Source: Brettanomyces bruxellensis (Eukaryota > Ascomycota > Pichiomycetes > Pichiales > Pichiaceae). Taken from it: a stretch of DNA of 64,000 nucleotides. Both the position numbers and the translations under genes were made by a program. Positions 8,943-19,721 of the stretch are shown here, in pieces. Location of the stretch: NCBI RefSeq assembly GCF_011074885.1, contig NC_054689.1:2666001-2730000 (forward strand), given 5' to 3'. The notes under the pieces were generated by a model. It searched no databases. It was given only the letters and a program-made list of their open reading frames with translations, and had not been told where the DNA came from. Position 1 is the first letter of the stretch. Every line of letters starts with the position of its first letter.

Positions 8943-9583
8943 ATTTGTCGGAGTTAAGAGAGACCTTATGAGTTACTCCTGGGCTTCAGCTATCAAACTC
9001 CTTCTGTAATAGAACTAATAATGTCAGAGTATATAAATCCCGTGTGACATTTGTATCTGCTTAATTGCTCACATATCTCTGTGCCGTAGCACTACCGAGC
9101 GCGCAGATGCCCAAGGTTATGAACGAGATTGGTCATATAGTTCGGATATAGAAAAGACTTCTGTTGCATAGAATGACCCCCATAACAAAATAGGGTCCTT
9201 ACGAACACGTTTGTAATCCAGCGAGAACCCGAAGGTTACTCTTGGTTTCAGCTGAAGGATCACTTCAAGATGGATTTCCTTATATGAATATGTATTGCAA
9301 ATTACACAATAAAGTCGTCGTCCCTTCTAAGAGACACATAGTATATAAGGAAAAAGTAGTACATACATATAAGAGATATTTTTCCGCAGAAGTGGAATAG
9401 GTCATTCTCAGCCGAAAGTAGATTAGGGAGAAATTTATTTCACAGGAAAAATTTCCCCGCAAATTATTTCTTATATCTGTCTGAACATTAACTTGATTCA
9501 CATATTATAAATCAAATACCAGTTGAACCTTTATGCGTTATTAACATATAAAACATTATTATAACTCATAGGTTCCGACAAAT
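8943..9583. mobile_element. Possible solo LTR, old
   Basis: A 10-bp perfect inverted repeat (ATTTGTCGGA at 8943-8952 and TCCGACAAAT at 9574-9583) encloses about 630 bp that code for nothing. TGTCGGA...TCCGACA is a plausible LTR end pair. It lies about 100 bp from a tRNA gene, a common landing site for yeast retrotransposons. No 5-bp target duplication is evident. Similar segments inside it (about 8969-8988 and 9234-9253) suggest an internal duplication. Orientation is unknown. Confidence 0.35.
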
Positions 9584-11684
9584 AAGAACCTAGCAGTCGG
9601 GGAGATTCAGACAATTGTAAGGTCGGTTACCTAAGTGGGTGGATATAAATGTACCAAGTGGTCTATGTGATAATGTTAATGCCTTTCACATTCTAACAAT
9701 TGTGTATGTGTCACCATAGAAGAAAATGAATTTACTTCCTTTACTCTGTCACCATCAAGTGGAGTCGAACTAGTTGTATTGCAAAATAGGCTATCGGGTC
9801 TCGTCCCTTCGTAGAAGAAACAAGTTATATAAAAAGAGGTAAAGTAAAGTAAAAATAAAAAGGAAAATAAAGTGAGGTAATCATACATAATATAAAAAAA
9901 GATTTAATTCTCAGAAACAGAATTATGATCGCGCATAATTAATTTTCTGTTGATTCCCTAACATAGTGCATTTTATTCAGGATTGTCTCTATTAGATATT
10001 ATTCTAAATCTTCGTTACTTCAGAATAAGTTCAGATCTCAAAACAAATAAATCTAATGACATATAATAATAGATTGCCTAATACTAGGTAATATTCTCAT
10101 CTGTTCGACAATATAGTCCATGATTTTCTTTTAAGATTCTATAGCACGTAGAGTGTGACAATTACGGGGGGAGAGGTCAACCAAAGTACGCAATTGAATC
10201 ACTTTTGAAACAGACTTGCTTCAATAACTCCGATTACACATAAAACATTACTTAATTACTTGAAATTATATTGTATTAACCAGCTATCAAGCCATGTTAT
10301 AATAATTGAGAAAATGTGTTTAACTTGTTAAGGGAACAGACACAATCTGCTATTTATAACATTAATACGATTAAAATAAAGAAAGACGGGTGACATCATT
10401 CAAGCGACCAATTACAGTATGATTTGAATCAAAAAGAAATTATGCAATCATAGATTAATAATCCAACAGCATGGTTTCTGGGATTTGAGCCACTTTACAT
10501 TTTTCTGCTGACATACTTGATAAATTGAGCTGGCCACCGGTGACCAGCGTGGTAAAGAATGCTTTGAATGATATAATAAACCAAGTTCTACTTCGATATC
10601 TGTGTTATTAATCAAATTGCACCAAAACTATGAAATATTCAAAAAGATACAATCAAATACCTTTGGCTTAATTGAAAATTTATGGATAGTACATTCCAAA
10701 GTGCTTGTCCTTATTCCTTCAACTAAATTTTATAATAAAAGCCCATTTACAACTCATTGAAATACTTTTTATAAGAATCTTATTTATACAAAAAATCTGG
10801 CGTTACAATTTAAACCAATTGAAAAAGACTAATCAGATTTTTAAATTGATACGAATAGTTGATAAATTACAGATGATTGTTCAGATTTATCTTTTTGCTG
10901 TGAAACCCCTTAAGAAAAACTTTAAAAAGGATTTTTACAAATATTTATAGACGAACGTAGCAAAAGAACGTCAACAAGACGAAAAGCACGTACATAGCTC
11001 TGAAGATTGGAAATAGTACTATCAAAAGTTTGTTTATTAAATCGATAGAGAAGAGAACAATGTATATGATCATATTTACATAACGTACACGCAGCCTAAA
11101 AAATTTAAGCGCCAAAAATACACAATCGGGAACCCACCACCCAATGTTTTTTTGGGAACAAAAAAGTTGTATAAACTCGGGATAATCAGTTAGACCTTAA
11201 TAATATCAAGTTCAAGACAATTTCAAGAAAACATGATAGAGAAATGAGTTCACGTGCATAATAAGCAGTCAATCTCCACTTATTTCCTCCAGTGTCCCAG
11301 CTTTGCATGTGCTTAATTTCAAGATCGTGCGCGATTGCACATGTATTTAAATTAATTTTGGCGTGCACGTAACAGGAAACTACATGTTATTTTTTTTTAG
11401 TCCCTACCCAACAGGCTAGTTTTAAACTCCTCAAAAAATACCTAGAGTGTCAACTAACAATGGGAGACATGAAGATGAACATTGTATATTTTTCAGGGGT
11501 CACTATACAATATATATAAAGGCTCAACATCCTAAACGAAATTCACTGAACCCAACATGTAGTTGTTTTCCTGGGGGATCGCACCCCATCTGAAAGGACC
11601 CTTTAAATTTTTCGAATATTACCTTGACATATATACATTTTGCTATCTTAAAACAGTTGGAGTACAAGGTATATTTAACTAATT
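9584..11684. other. Gene-free AT-rich region
   Basis: About 2.1 kb with no ORF that looks coding. The longest frames are AT-driven and low in complexity. It holds a near-palindrome at 10529-10548 and, near the downstream gene, a TATA-like run (about 11511-11520). Decayed transposon sequence is possible but I cannot show it. Confidence 0.6.
10529..10548. repeat. 20-bp near-perfect palindrome
   Basis: GCTGGCCACCGGTGACCAGC reads the same on both strands except for one mismatched pair. It is GC-rich inside an AT-rich, gene-free stretch. A dyad with a central CCGG could bind a dimeric factor, or be chance or a transposon relic. Confidence 0.5.
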
Positions 11685-13295
11685 ATGGGTGAAAGTAACG
11701 AAGCGAACAATCAGGAGGTTATTGGAAAAAGATCATCATTCAGCGAGAAATGTGTGGCGGAGTCTGATATTGAAGCTCGTGGGGATAATTCTTCCAGCGA
11801 AGATGAAACTCTAATCGATATGGTGGAGGTTGAAAATGACGATCCAGCTCTTTCAAAGAAAATACATCTTATTAATAATGCAATTGATGAAATTGGATTC
11901 ACATGGTGGCACGTGAAACTCTTTTGCATTGCTGGTTTTGGATATTCAGCTGATTCGCAGATGTCCATGATTCAATCTTCCGTTCACAAATACGTTGATT
12001 TACAAATGAAAGGAGGCGGCTATCCGGTTGCAACACAAATCGGATATGCCGCAATGATCAGTGGTGTTCTGATTTTCGGATTTGGTGCCGACTTGATTGG
12101 AAGGAAACTGTGTTTCAACACCTCACTTCTAATGACTGCTATATTCGGATTTTTCACTGGTGGAACAAGTAGTTATGCGATGTATGTTATCTTTTACTTT
12201 TTGTCATTGTTAGGTGCGATGGGAAATCTTGGAACGGATGTTTCCGTTTTCTTGGAGTATTTACCAAGCAAATACCAATACTTGAACACATCAATGGCTC
12301 TTTGGTGGGGAATTGGTCAGACAATAGTCTCATTACTTTCATGGGCATTCATGCCAAATTATTCCTGCAAAGATGAAGACAATTGTATGTCCGCTGTCAA
12401 TCGTGGATGGAGGTATTCATGGTATGTGAATTCTGCAATTGTCTTAGTTGGAGCACTTCTTCGTTTGTTCGTTCTTAAACTTCAGGAAACTCCTAAGTTT
12501 TTGGTGTCTAATGGAAGGGACGAGGAGGCATATAATGTACTTATGAGCTATGCTAGAAAGTACAACAGAAAGTGCACCCTCACATTGGAGGACTTGCAAA
12601 AGTGCGGTGAAATACGCCAGGACTATTACAGCACCAAGAAAGATGGATATTCATTAAAAAAGCTTTTGACAACCACTAAGATTAATATCAAATTACTTTT
12701 CAAATCAAAAAAGGTCACAAAATCAACCATTCTTTTACTGCTTTCTTGGACCTTAATTGGAATTTCTTATTCAACATTTTACAATTTCCTATACATTTAC
12801 ATTTCTGAGCACGGGTCATCAAGTGAGCTGAACTCTACTTACATTACCTACAGAAATGGAACAATTGAAAATGCCGTTGGAATATTTGGCCCTATATTGG
12901 CGGGAAGGATGATTAGAATTAGGCATGTTGGAAGAAAGGGAACAATGATATTTGGCGCAATCGCCTCAATGGCTGTGCTATTTGGATATACAACATGTCG
13001 AACAGCGGCAGCAGATGCTGGATTTGGTTCCGCTACATACTTTTTCATTAACATCTACTATTCGTGCTTATATGCTTACACACCAGAAGTCTTCCCAACA
13101 AAATGTCGTACAACCGGAGTGGCTTTGTGTATGATTTGTGTCAGAGTGGCAGGAGCATTTTCTCCAGTTATATACTGGTTTGGATCTGAGTCTGGTTCAT
13201 CCGTTCCAATTTGGGTTTGTGGTGCATTAATTGGAGCATTGGCAATTGTGAGCGCCATTATGCCATTCGAGCCATCAAAGCAGAGATGCGTTTGA
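11685..13295 (+). CDS. MFS transporter of the SVOP/SV2-like group
   Basis: 536 residues. A 60-residue acidic, serine-rich cytosolic N-terminus precedes a 12-helix MFS core. Landmarks are AIDEIGFTWWHVKLFCIAGFGYSADS before and in helix 1 (the SV2/SVOP-like entry motif), the motif-A-type GADLIGRKL in the first cytosolic loop, an ETPKFLV segment after helix 6, GRMIRIRHVGRKG in loop 8-9, and YTPEVFPTKCRTTGVA before helix 11. The substrate is not predictable from sequence. Fungal relatives are annotated as organic acid, sugar or niacin-type carriers. The start is the first ATG and TATA-like sequence lies about 165 bp upstream. It heads a run of four plus-strand genes. Confidence 0.8.
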   Translation: MGESNEANNQEVIGKRSSFSEKCVAESDIEARGDNSSSEDETLIDMVEVENDDPALSKKIHLINNAIDEIGFTWWHVKLFCIAGFGYSADSQMSMIQSSVHKYVDLQMKGGGYPVATQIGYAAMISGVLIFGFGADLIGRKLCFNTSLLMTAIFGFFTGGTSSYAMYVIFYFLSLLGAMGNLGTDVSVFLEYLPSKYQYLNTSMALWWGIGQTIVSLLSWAFMPNYSCKDEDNCMSAVNRGWRYSWYVNSAIVLVGALLRLFVLKLQETPKFLVSNGRDEEAYNVLMSYARKYNRKCTLTLEDLQKCGEIRQDYYSTKKDGYSLKKLLTTTKINIKLLFKSKKVTKSTILLLLSWTLIGISYSTFYNFLYIYISEHGSSSELNSTYITYRNGTIENAVGIFGPILAGRMIRIRHVGRKGTMIFGAIASMAVLFGYTTCRTAAADAGFGSATYFFINIYYSCLYAYTPEVFPTKCRTTGVALCMICVRVAGAFSPVIYWFGSESGSSVPIWVCGALIGALAIVSAIMPFEPSKQRCV

Positions 13296-13628
13296 AAAAA
13301 ATAGATACTGATATGTATAAGGTATAATATATAAAGTAATTCAGCTTTTTCGTGTTCAGAGTTACGGCTGGAAAAAAATACCTAACGGACGATGATGATT
13401 CAATGTGATTCACTTGCTTGTCGCTTTTTTTTTTTTTTTCGTTTTATTATTGTTAGATCGCGTCTCTCTGGTTAAGGCCGCAGGTATTTATATACTGAAC
13501 TGCGCGATCAAGAAGCTTCTACAATTTGACATTTCGCATAAGTACGAGCAGCTAAATATCATCTGAACATATATGTAATACAATTTAGTTGTGTATGAGT
13601 GATCCGGGCTTTTTGGGGAATACTTACA

Positions 13629-14843
13629 ATGCTTCTTTTTTACTACGCATTAATCGTATTATCAGCGATGAGTGCTGTGCTCACATTATTCAGCTGCCAG
13701 ATAACGAGAGTTTTAGATAACAGATACAAAATTACCGGAAAAGAGATCCTTCGGATAATATTCAACATAAATGAGGTAATAAAAGCAAAGTTCTGGCGTG
13801 CAATTCATTGGATTATCTCATCAAAGTATAGAGGCTTTTTTGGTGGCCGTGTTGACTGCATGATAGTTTACCCAATGAAGGAAGCTAGTGCAGGAGTAAA
13901 AGTTACCAAGTGGATCATGAAAGAGTACGGGTTAAGAGGAGATAGACTGTATCTTTTAGGGTACTACAATAAAGAGCAGGATTGCTATGAAATAAATTTG
14001 TTGAACAAGAAACCAAAGATGGCGCTTCTTAGAGTTGAATACGATGAGCAACATGACAAATTTATATATTCATGGCCTGACAAGAAAGAGTCTTTCTCTT
14101 TACCAACAGAGGTCGATGAGGTATTTGTTAAAAAATGGAGCAGTACCGGATTAAAAGAGGTTACTATCAAGACGTATGCATCGTATACAAGAGGCATTTG
14201 CTTAGATAAATTTGTGATTCCGGAATCATTAAAGAAGGCGATGGGTTTACCGGAAAATACGCAACTCCTATGTTCAATAAAGGGAAAGCCATGCACAATC
14301 GGCGTTCCAAAGCATAGAAAGATAACCACAATTTTTCAAGCATACTATCCTCTTCTTATATGTTCAAATGAAAGTATGGAAACTTTGAGGAAAAGAAACT
14401 TAGATTCTTCTTACGATTTGAAGATGGCTGCTTTCAGGCCAAATTTAATTATTAAAGATGTTCCTTATCCGTTTTATGAGGACTACTATGAATATTTTGA
14501 TCTGATTTCAAATACTGATCGCAACACTCGACACACATTTAAAGCTCCATTAAGATGTATTCGATGCTCTCTCCCAAATGTAGACTATGAAAAAGGAAGC
14601 ATGAATGAAAATGGTGTTATGACGAAAACACTAGCCAAGTTCAGAAGGGTTGATGAAAATTATCCATATGAGACCTGCTTCGGGAAATATGCTGTTAGCC
14701 TGGATGATAATTTTACAATTGAAAAGGGTGACCATTTGGATGTTCTTTTGAAACAAGTGACCTATTGGAAGGAAAATCCATACAAAAAACAGGATCGAAA
14801 ACAGGTCGAGAAATCATGGATTGAAGAAGAGGAACATCAATAG
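13629..14843 (+). CDS. Membrane-anchored MOSC-domain protein (mARC-like)
   Basis: 404 residues from the first in-frame ATG at 13629. The frame is open to 13599 but only from a GTG. A hydrophobic N-terminal segment (LLFYYALIVLSAMSAVLTLF) should anchor it in a membrane. The beta-barrel N-domain follows, with a YPMKEASAGVKV motif (family: YPIKSCRG) and GLRGDRLYLL (family: G...DR.WML). The MOSC domain has AAFRPNLII and then LRCIRCSLPNVD, keeping both cysteines of the mARC C-x-x-C segment that carries the molybdenum ligand, and TLAKFRR. MOSC proteins handle molybdenum cofactor and sulfur chemistry, and mARC reduces N-hydroxylated compounds. S. cerevisiae has no clear equivalent. Substrate unknown. 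Confidence 0.75.
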   Translation: MLLFYYALIVLSAMSAVLTLFSCQITRVLDNRYKITGKEILRIIFNINEVIKAKFWRAIHWIISSKYRGFFGGRVDCMIVYPMKEASAGVKVTKWIMKEYGLRGDRLYLLGYYNKEQDCYEINLLNKKPKMALLRVEYDEQHDKFIYSWPDKKESFSLPTEVDEVFVKKWSSTGLKEVTIKTYASYTRGICLDKFVIPESLKKAMGLPENTQLLCSIKGKPCTIGVPKHRKITTIFQAYYPLLICSNESMETLRKRNLDSSYDLKMAAFRPNLIIKDVPYPFYEDYYEYFDLISNTDRNTRHTFKAPLRCIRCSLPNVDYEKGSMNENGVMTKTLAKFRRVDENYPYETCFGKYAVSLDDNFTIEKGDHLDVLLKQVTYWKENPYKKQDRKQVEKSWIEEEEHQ

Positions 14844-15125
14844 TGAGTGAGCTTGATATCCTTCCTACTGGGGACAATTTTCTAATTTATTTTATTTTCC
14901 TAATCCTAGCATAAGCGCCCAATCATAAATTTATTTTCGGTACTTATCTCTCTTAAATTATCGAATACAACATATCATGAATTTTATTTCCATAGTAAAA
15001 TTTCTAGTTTCCAAATTCCAAAACAAAACTGCATTTCTAGAAGCGGCCAGCATTTTAAATGGCACAATTGAATTCCTTATTCGATTATTATCAATCTAGT
15101 TTAGAAAATCCGAACAACATATCTT

Positions 15126-16409
15126 ATGACATTTCCTTATCAGTTTGTAAAGCTTGCAGATAAGGAAGAGCTTTTGACTGCCTATAAGGGCAAGAAGGTG
15201 GATGAATTGCCAACACCCGGCTTTGTCGTCAGTCTTCAGAAGGTAAAAGACAATTGTAGGAGCATGTTTCAGAGTGTGGCATCGCTTGGATTTGACTTTC
15301 GCCCTCATGTTAAGACGCACAAAACTATAGAAGCCACCCTCTTGGAGTTAGGCCAAGGAACCGAATTTCATACGGATAGAATTGTTGTTTCCACATTGAT
15401 CGAGGCGTGGAATTTGCTTCCATTATGTAAGAAAGGACTCATAAATGACATTTTGTTCAGCATGCCTGTTGAGCAATCAAGATTGGGAGAGTTGGCCAAA
15501 TTATCAGAATCAGTTAAGCATTTGCGAATCATGGTTGACAATTACGAGCAAATCGGATCTTTAGTAAAATACAACCGTGAGCACAAGCCTTTGAAAAAAT
15601 GGTCTGTGTTTATTAAAATTAACATGGGATCAGACCGTGCTGGGTTTGTTCTAGAATCATCAGCGCTGAGGAAAACTATTGAGGCAATTACACACGGAAA
15701 TGAATCTAATGATGTGGAATTATTCGGCTTTTACTGCCATGCCGGACACTCATACGGCTGTCATAGTGTTGAGGAAGCCAAGAATATTTTGATTGACGAA
15801 ATCAATAGCGTCAATGCTGCATGCAAAATTGCTAAAAAAATCGACAGTTCAATTTCGGACGATCTTATACTTTCTATTGGTGCTACACCTACCGCCCATG
15901 TTATAGACTCATTTGATGAAAAATTGTTAGACGACAAACTACTTGGTAAGGTGGAACTGCATGCCGGAAATTATGCGTTTTGTGATCTACAACAGGTGGG
16001 TACCAATTGCTGTAGGTATGAAGATGTGGCATGCCGTGTTCTTGGCGAAGTTGTGTCTTCATACCCAGGAAGAGGTTCAGTAAAGCCGGGGGAAGGACTC
16101 GTGAATGTTGGAGTGCTAGGAATAGGACGCGAGACAGGTGCAGTTCCTGGTTTTGGCCATATTGGTTGTCCTGAAAAGTATAGAAATTGGATTCTTGGAC
16201 GTATAAGTCAGGAACACGGCGTTCTAACCGTTTTAGATTGTGCAAAACAGACAGAACTAATTCCGATTGGAACGAGAGTCTTGATATATCCTCAGCACAC
16301 ATGCATCGCTGCCGCTTGCTATCCATGGTATTATGTTGTTGATGGAAATGGTGAAATAACAAACGAAAATCGTGTCATTGATATATGGGTTCCTACGAGA
16401 GGGTGGTAA
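15126..16409 (+). CDS. DSD1: D-serine dehydratase, eukaryotic type
   Basis: 427 residues against 428 in S. cerevisiae Dsd1 (YGL196W). This zinc- and PLP-dependent fold-type III enzyme deaminates D-serine to pyruvate and ammonia. The PLP lysine lies in RPHVKTHKT (about residues 60-68). Other landmarks are DELPTPGFVV, KWSVFIKINMGSDRAGF, FYCHAGHSYG, LSIGATPTAH, LHAGNYAFCDLQQV and SQEHGVL. The C-terminal PQHTC holds the His-x-Cys zinc ligands. It lies 282 bp after the MOSC gene on the same strand. It may detoxify D-serine or use it as a nitrogen source. Confidence 0.92.
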   Translation: MTFPYQFVKLADKEELLTAYKGKKVDELPTPGFVVSLQKVKDNCRSMFQSVASLGFDFRPHVKTHKTIEATLLELGQGTEFHTDRIVVSTLIEAWNLLPLCKKGLINDILFSMPVEQSRLGELAKLSESVKHLRIMVDNYEQIGSLVKYNREHKPLKKWSVFIKINMGSDRAGFVLESSALRKTIEAITHGNESNDVELFGFYCHAGHSYGCHSVEEAKNILIDEINSVNAACKIAKKIDSSISDDLILSIGATPTAHVIDSFDEKLLDDKLLGKVELHAGNYAFCDLQQVGTNCCRYEDVACRVLGEVVSSYPGRGSVKPGEGLVNVGVLGIGRETGAVPGFGHIGCPEKYRNWILGRISQEHGVLTVLDCAKQTELIPIGTRVLIYPQHTCIAAACYPWYYVVDGNGEITNENRVIDIWVPTRGW

Positions 16410-17351
16410 AATATGACTTAGGCAAGTGTTGGTAGTACTGCCACACGGTGATTCATAAAGAAGAAATTAATGTGAATAGAGACAATACATTTTTTGAACT
16501 AAAAGTAGACGAATCCTATAAATAGTTGTAAAAAGAATGGCTCGTAACTTGATTTGTATAAGCGAATGCTAAAATGAAAAATGGGGAAAAAATGTCCCAT
16601 AAACAGGCATCGGAATTTATCACACATCTTTCCGAAAATGCTGTCCCAACTAGGATATATCTGGGCTATCTTTTCATATTTAGTCATGCAACGAAAAGAT
16701 CTGAACAAATTGCTTAAATTGAAGGATGTCACTCATAACTTTCACCAATAACTTGGCTAATAACATCCTTTTTGCTATTTTGAATACATACACTTTTCTT
16801 TTATTGAGTCATATCATCCGTTATATTGATACTAGAATGCTTACCCCAGGTTTGATGGTCTGAGACAGGTCGGAAAAAATAATAGAAAATATAAAATAGG
16901 AGATGGCTATCGCAATTGATTTATAAAAAAAATTCTTTTTCCCCTCTCTTATTGTTTCGCTTAAGGGGAGATTCCATATCTAACTTTTTTATTTCTTGCA
17001 ATGCTTATATAAAGCTGGGCGATTTCCCAATGATTTGTAAGTTGAACGAAATCATATATCTTTTTTCATCTATAATATGTAAATATACTTTGTTTATCCG
17101 ATCATCACACTTTAATTAGAGGAAAGGAACATTAAGCATATCTCTAAGTGCAATCAACATAATTCTTCAGTTATTCAACTTAGAGATCTAACTTTGGGTC
17201 GTCTTAAACATACATAATCAATCTTTGACATTTGGACCTGATTCATTAATAAAAATTCAGGATAGACATCTGTCGGAATATTAATTGAATATAAGCTTTT
17301 TACTGATGGCGATACCCCTCCTTATAGCTTGAATCCTATCAAAGTTATACC
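16410..17351. other. Intergenic region DSD1-QDR3
   Basis: 942 bp of AT-rich sequence between two plus-strand genes. No convincing ORF, RNA gene or repeat is visible. It should contain the QDR3 promoter. Confidence 0.6.
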
Positions 17352-19562
17352 ATGTCGCAATATTCAGAGGAAGATACCAATTCACTTTCATCAGCTTCAC
17401 TTTCATCAGTGTCCCTTCAAAATGAAGTTAATCCGGTTACACAAGACACAAAGTCATCAGGGAAAAACCAAGCATTTTCAAAATATGAGCAGCGGACTCC
17501 AGTTTTGATTGCTGCCCAGAAGTCAGCAGGAGAAGGCCGTGATTTTCAGCAGGAAAGATCGAGAACAAGTATAGATTCTGAAAACTATCAACCAGATAAT
17601 TATCTTGGTGATACTGACATAGAGAAAAACGGTGATGCTGGAATGTCCAAACCGGGTCTTCAGAAAACGTCCACACGTGCGTCTTTGATGAGGAAGATTA
17701 CAAAAATTGAGCTTAACGAGTCGCAGATAGTGCCGAATGATGCAAGAAGGGGAATTCTCTGTCAATTTGAACTGATACCGGAGTATAAGGATGCAAGGGA
17801 GCTTCCCAGAAACTTGCGTGGCTTTTTCACTTTTATAATAGCATATATTGCCATGATTGGGCCTATGGGAACAAGTATCCTTTTCCCTGCCACTGATAAT
17901 GCTGTGAATGATTTGAAAACTACGGTTTCCGTGTTTAACGTGGCTGTTGGTATATATTTGGTGACACTAGGTGTGATTCCAATGTGGTGGTCTAACTTTA
18001 GTGAAAGATGGGGCAGGAGATCTATTTACATCGTGAGCTTTATTTTGTATGTGGGATTTACCATCGGGTGTGCTCTCTCGAGAAATGTCGTTCAGCTTAT
18101 CATATTCAGAATTTTTTCTGGAGGTTGTGCTGCTAGTGTTCAAGCAGTGGGTGCTGGAACAGTTACAGATATGTATACCATAACTGAGAGGGGAACGGCA
18201 ATGGGTGTTTTTTATCTTGGTGTTTTAGCAGGTCCACTTCTTGCACCAATTGTAGGTGGTGCTATTACAAGTAATCCAAGCTTAGGATGGAGAGCAACAC
18301 AATGGTTCCTTGTAATATTGGCAGTATGCGGAATTGTAATGGTTGTTCTGTTTCTACCAGAGACTCTACGAAGGCAAGAAAGCAGAGAGGCAATTCGGAA
18401 ATTACTTCGAAAGAGAAGAGACCAGGTCACACCCGAATCAACTTTGGATGTGGAATCGAAGGCCGATATTGAAGGAAGAACAAAGAATAAGAAATTACAG
18501 CCAGCAACTAGATCACCAGCAAAACCTTTAAGGCGGCTGAACACTCGCCGAAGCTCATTTTCCTCAATATCGAAGGTGGATCTCGAAGATCCAGAGCAGG
18601 AAGACACACATCTTGATAGAATCATCTCAAGATTATCTGTTCAAGCTTCCGCGATAGTAAAAGACGAAGATGAGGATGAGGATGAATCTTTGCAGAACGA
18701 CAGATTGCAAACAAGTGATGCTGCTGCACCATTAACGAGAGTCCGCACAACAGGAACGTTTAAACCGAAGAAAAATAAGGAGCGGAAGCTTGAAAAACAG
18801 ATAACGACTCTTCAGGATGTTCAGAAAGGAGGATTCTGGAAGAAAACAGGCTACTATTTCAAGATTTACGGTTGGGGACCCTTGAAGGCATTTGTATTTT
18901 TGCGATATCCACCTGTTGCACTCACAATTGTTTATTCCGCACCATGCTTTGCCGCATTGTACGTTTTAAACATGTCTTTAACATACTGCTATTCAAGACC
19001 ACCATACAATTTTGGGCCAATGCTTGTGGGTTTGGTCTATATTCCGAACTCCGTGACATACTTTATTGCCTCAGTGTGGGGAGGAAAGTTTAACGACTAT
19101 TTATTGAAACGCAAGATCAAGAAATACGGCGTTGTTGCACCCGAGGCAAGATTTGGCATCAACGTTTTCACTGCAGCTGTCCTTCTTCCATTGTCTCTTC
19201 TTATAAGTGGCTGGTGTCTCGATAAACATGAGCATTGGGTTACACCCTTAATTGGAACAGCTCTTTTTGGGTTTGCGCAGATGATCGTTATTGGAATTAC
19301 AATTACCTATTTGTCTGATTGCTTGCCTGGGAGAGGTGCAACTGGCGTTGCTATTAATAATTTCATTAGACAGTTAATGGCGGCTGGAGTTACATTTGCG
19401 ACCGCACCATTAATCAAGGCTATAGGTGTTGGACCTCTTTTTTCGATCTGTGCAGGAATAACTGCAATTTTGATGGTGATCCTAGTGATTATTGTGAAAA
19501 GGGGTGATCATTGGAGAGAAACGTACGATTTGGAGAAATTATATGATATAGTAGACAGTTAA
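17352..19562 (+). CDS. QDR3: QDR3-like DHA1 multidrug/H+ antiporter
   Basis: 736 residues. A serine-rich cytosolic N-terminus of about 130 residues leads into RRGILCQFELIPEYKDAREL, the lead-in typical of yeast Qdr3. Helix 1 follows (IGPMGTSILFPA). DHA1 motifs are present: the motif-A-type SERWGRRSIY in loop 2-3 and the motif-C-type GVLAGPLLAPIVGG in helix 5. A long charged central loop (about residues 340-500, with a DEDEDEDE run) separates the two six-helix halves. S. cerevisiae Qdr3 (YBR043C) exports quinidine, polyamines and drugs from the plasma membrane. Paralogs of the QDR/AQR group are the alternative. Confidence 0.75.
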   Translation: MSQYSEEDTNSLSSASLSSVSLQNEVNPVTQDTKSSGKNQAFSKYEQRTPVLIAAQKSAGEGRDFQQERSRTSIDSENYQPDNYLGDTDIEKNGDAGMSKPGLQKTSTRASLMRKITKIELNESQIVPNDARRGILCQFELIPEYKDARELPRNLRGFFTFIIAYIAMIGPMGTSILFPATDNAVNDLKTTVSVFNVAVGIYLVTLGVIPMWWSNFSERWGRRSIYIVSFILYVGFTIGCALSRNVVQLIIFRIFSGGCAASVQAVGAGTVTDMYTITERGTAMGVFYLGVLAGPLLAPIVGGAITSNPSLGWRATQWFLVILAVCGIVMVVLFLPETLRRQESREAIRKLLRKRRDQVTPESTLDVESKADIEGRTKNKKLQPATRSPAKPLRRLNTRRSSFSSISKVDLEDPEQEDTHLDRIISRLSVQASAIVKDEDEDEDESLQNDRLQTSDAAAPLTRVRTTGTFKPKKNKERKLEKQITTLQDVQKGGFWKKTGYYFKIYGWGPLKAFVFLRYPPVALTIVYSAPCFAALYVLNMSLTYCYSRPPYNFGPMLVGLVYIPNSVTYFIASVWGGKFNDYLLKRKIKKYGVVAPEARFGINVFTAAVLLPLSLLISGWCLDKHEHWVTPLIGTALFGFAQMIVIGITITYLSDCLPGRGATGVAINNFIRQLMAAGVTFATAPLIKAIGVGPLFSICAGITAILMVILVIIVKRGDHWRETYDLEKLYDIVDS

Positions 19563-19721
19563 TAATAACAATTACATTCCATCTATACAGTCAAGAGTTT
19601 GACAGGAGCAACTACACTATTTAGAATTCAGTGTAAACGTAAGCTGCGACTTAAAAGCAAAAAACAGCAATTGTATACATACTGCAAAAAGAAGACATGC
19701 AGAAGCGGAAAGTATAATTGA

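Noticed and set aside
9280..11368. Several 60-90 codon ORFs in the gene-free region
   Set aside because: AT-driven composition, no family resemblance, no start context or conservation evidence.
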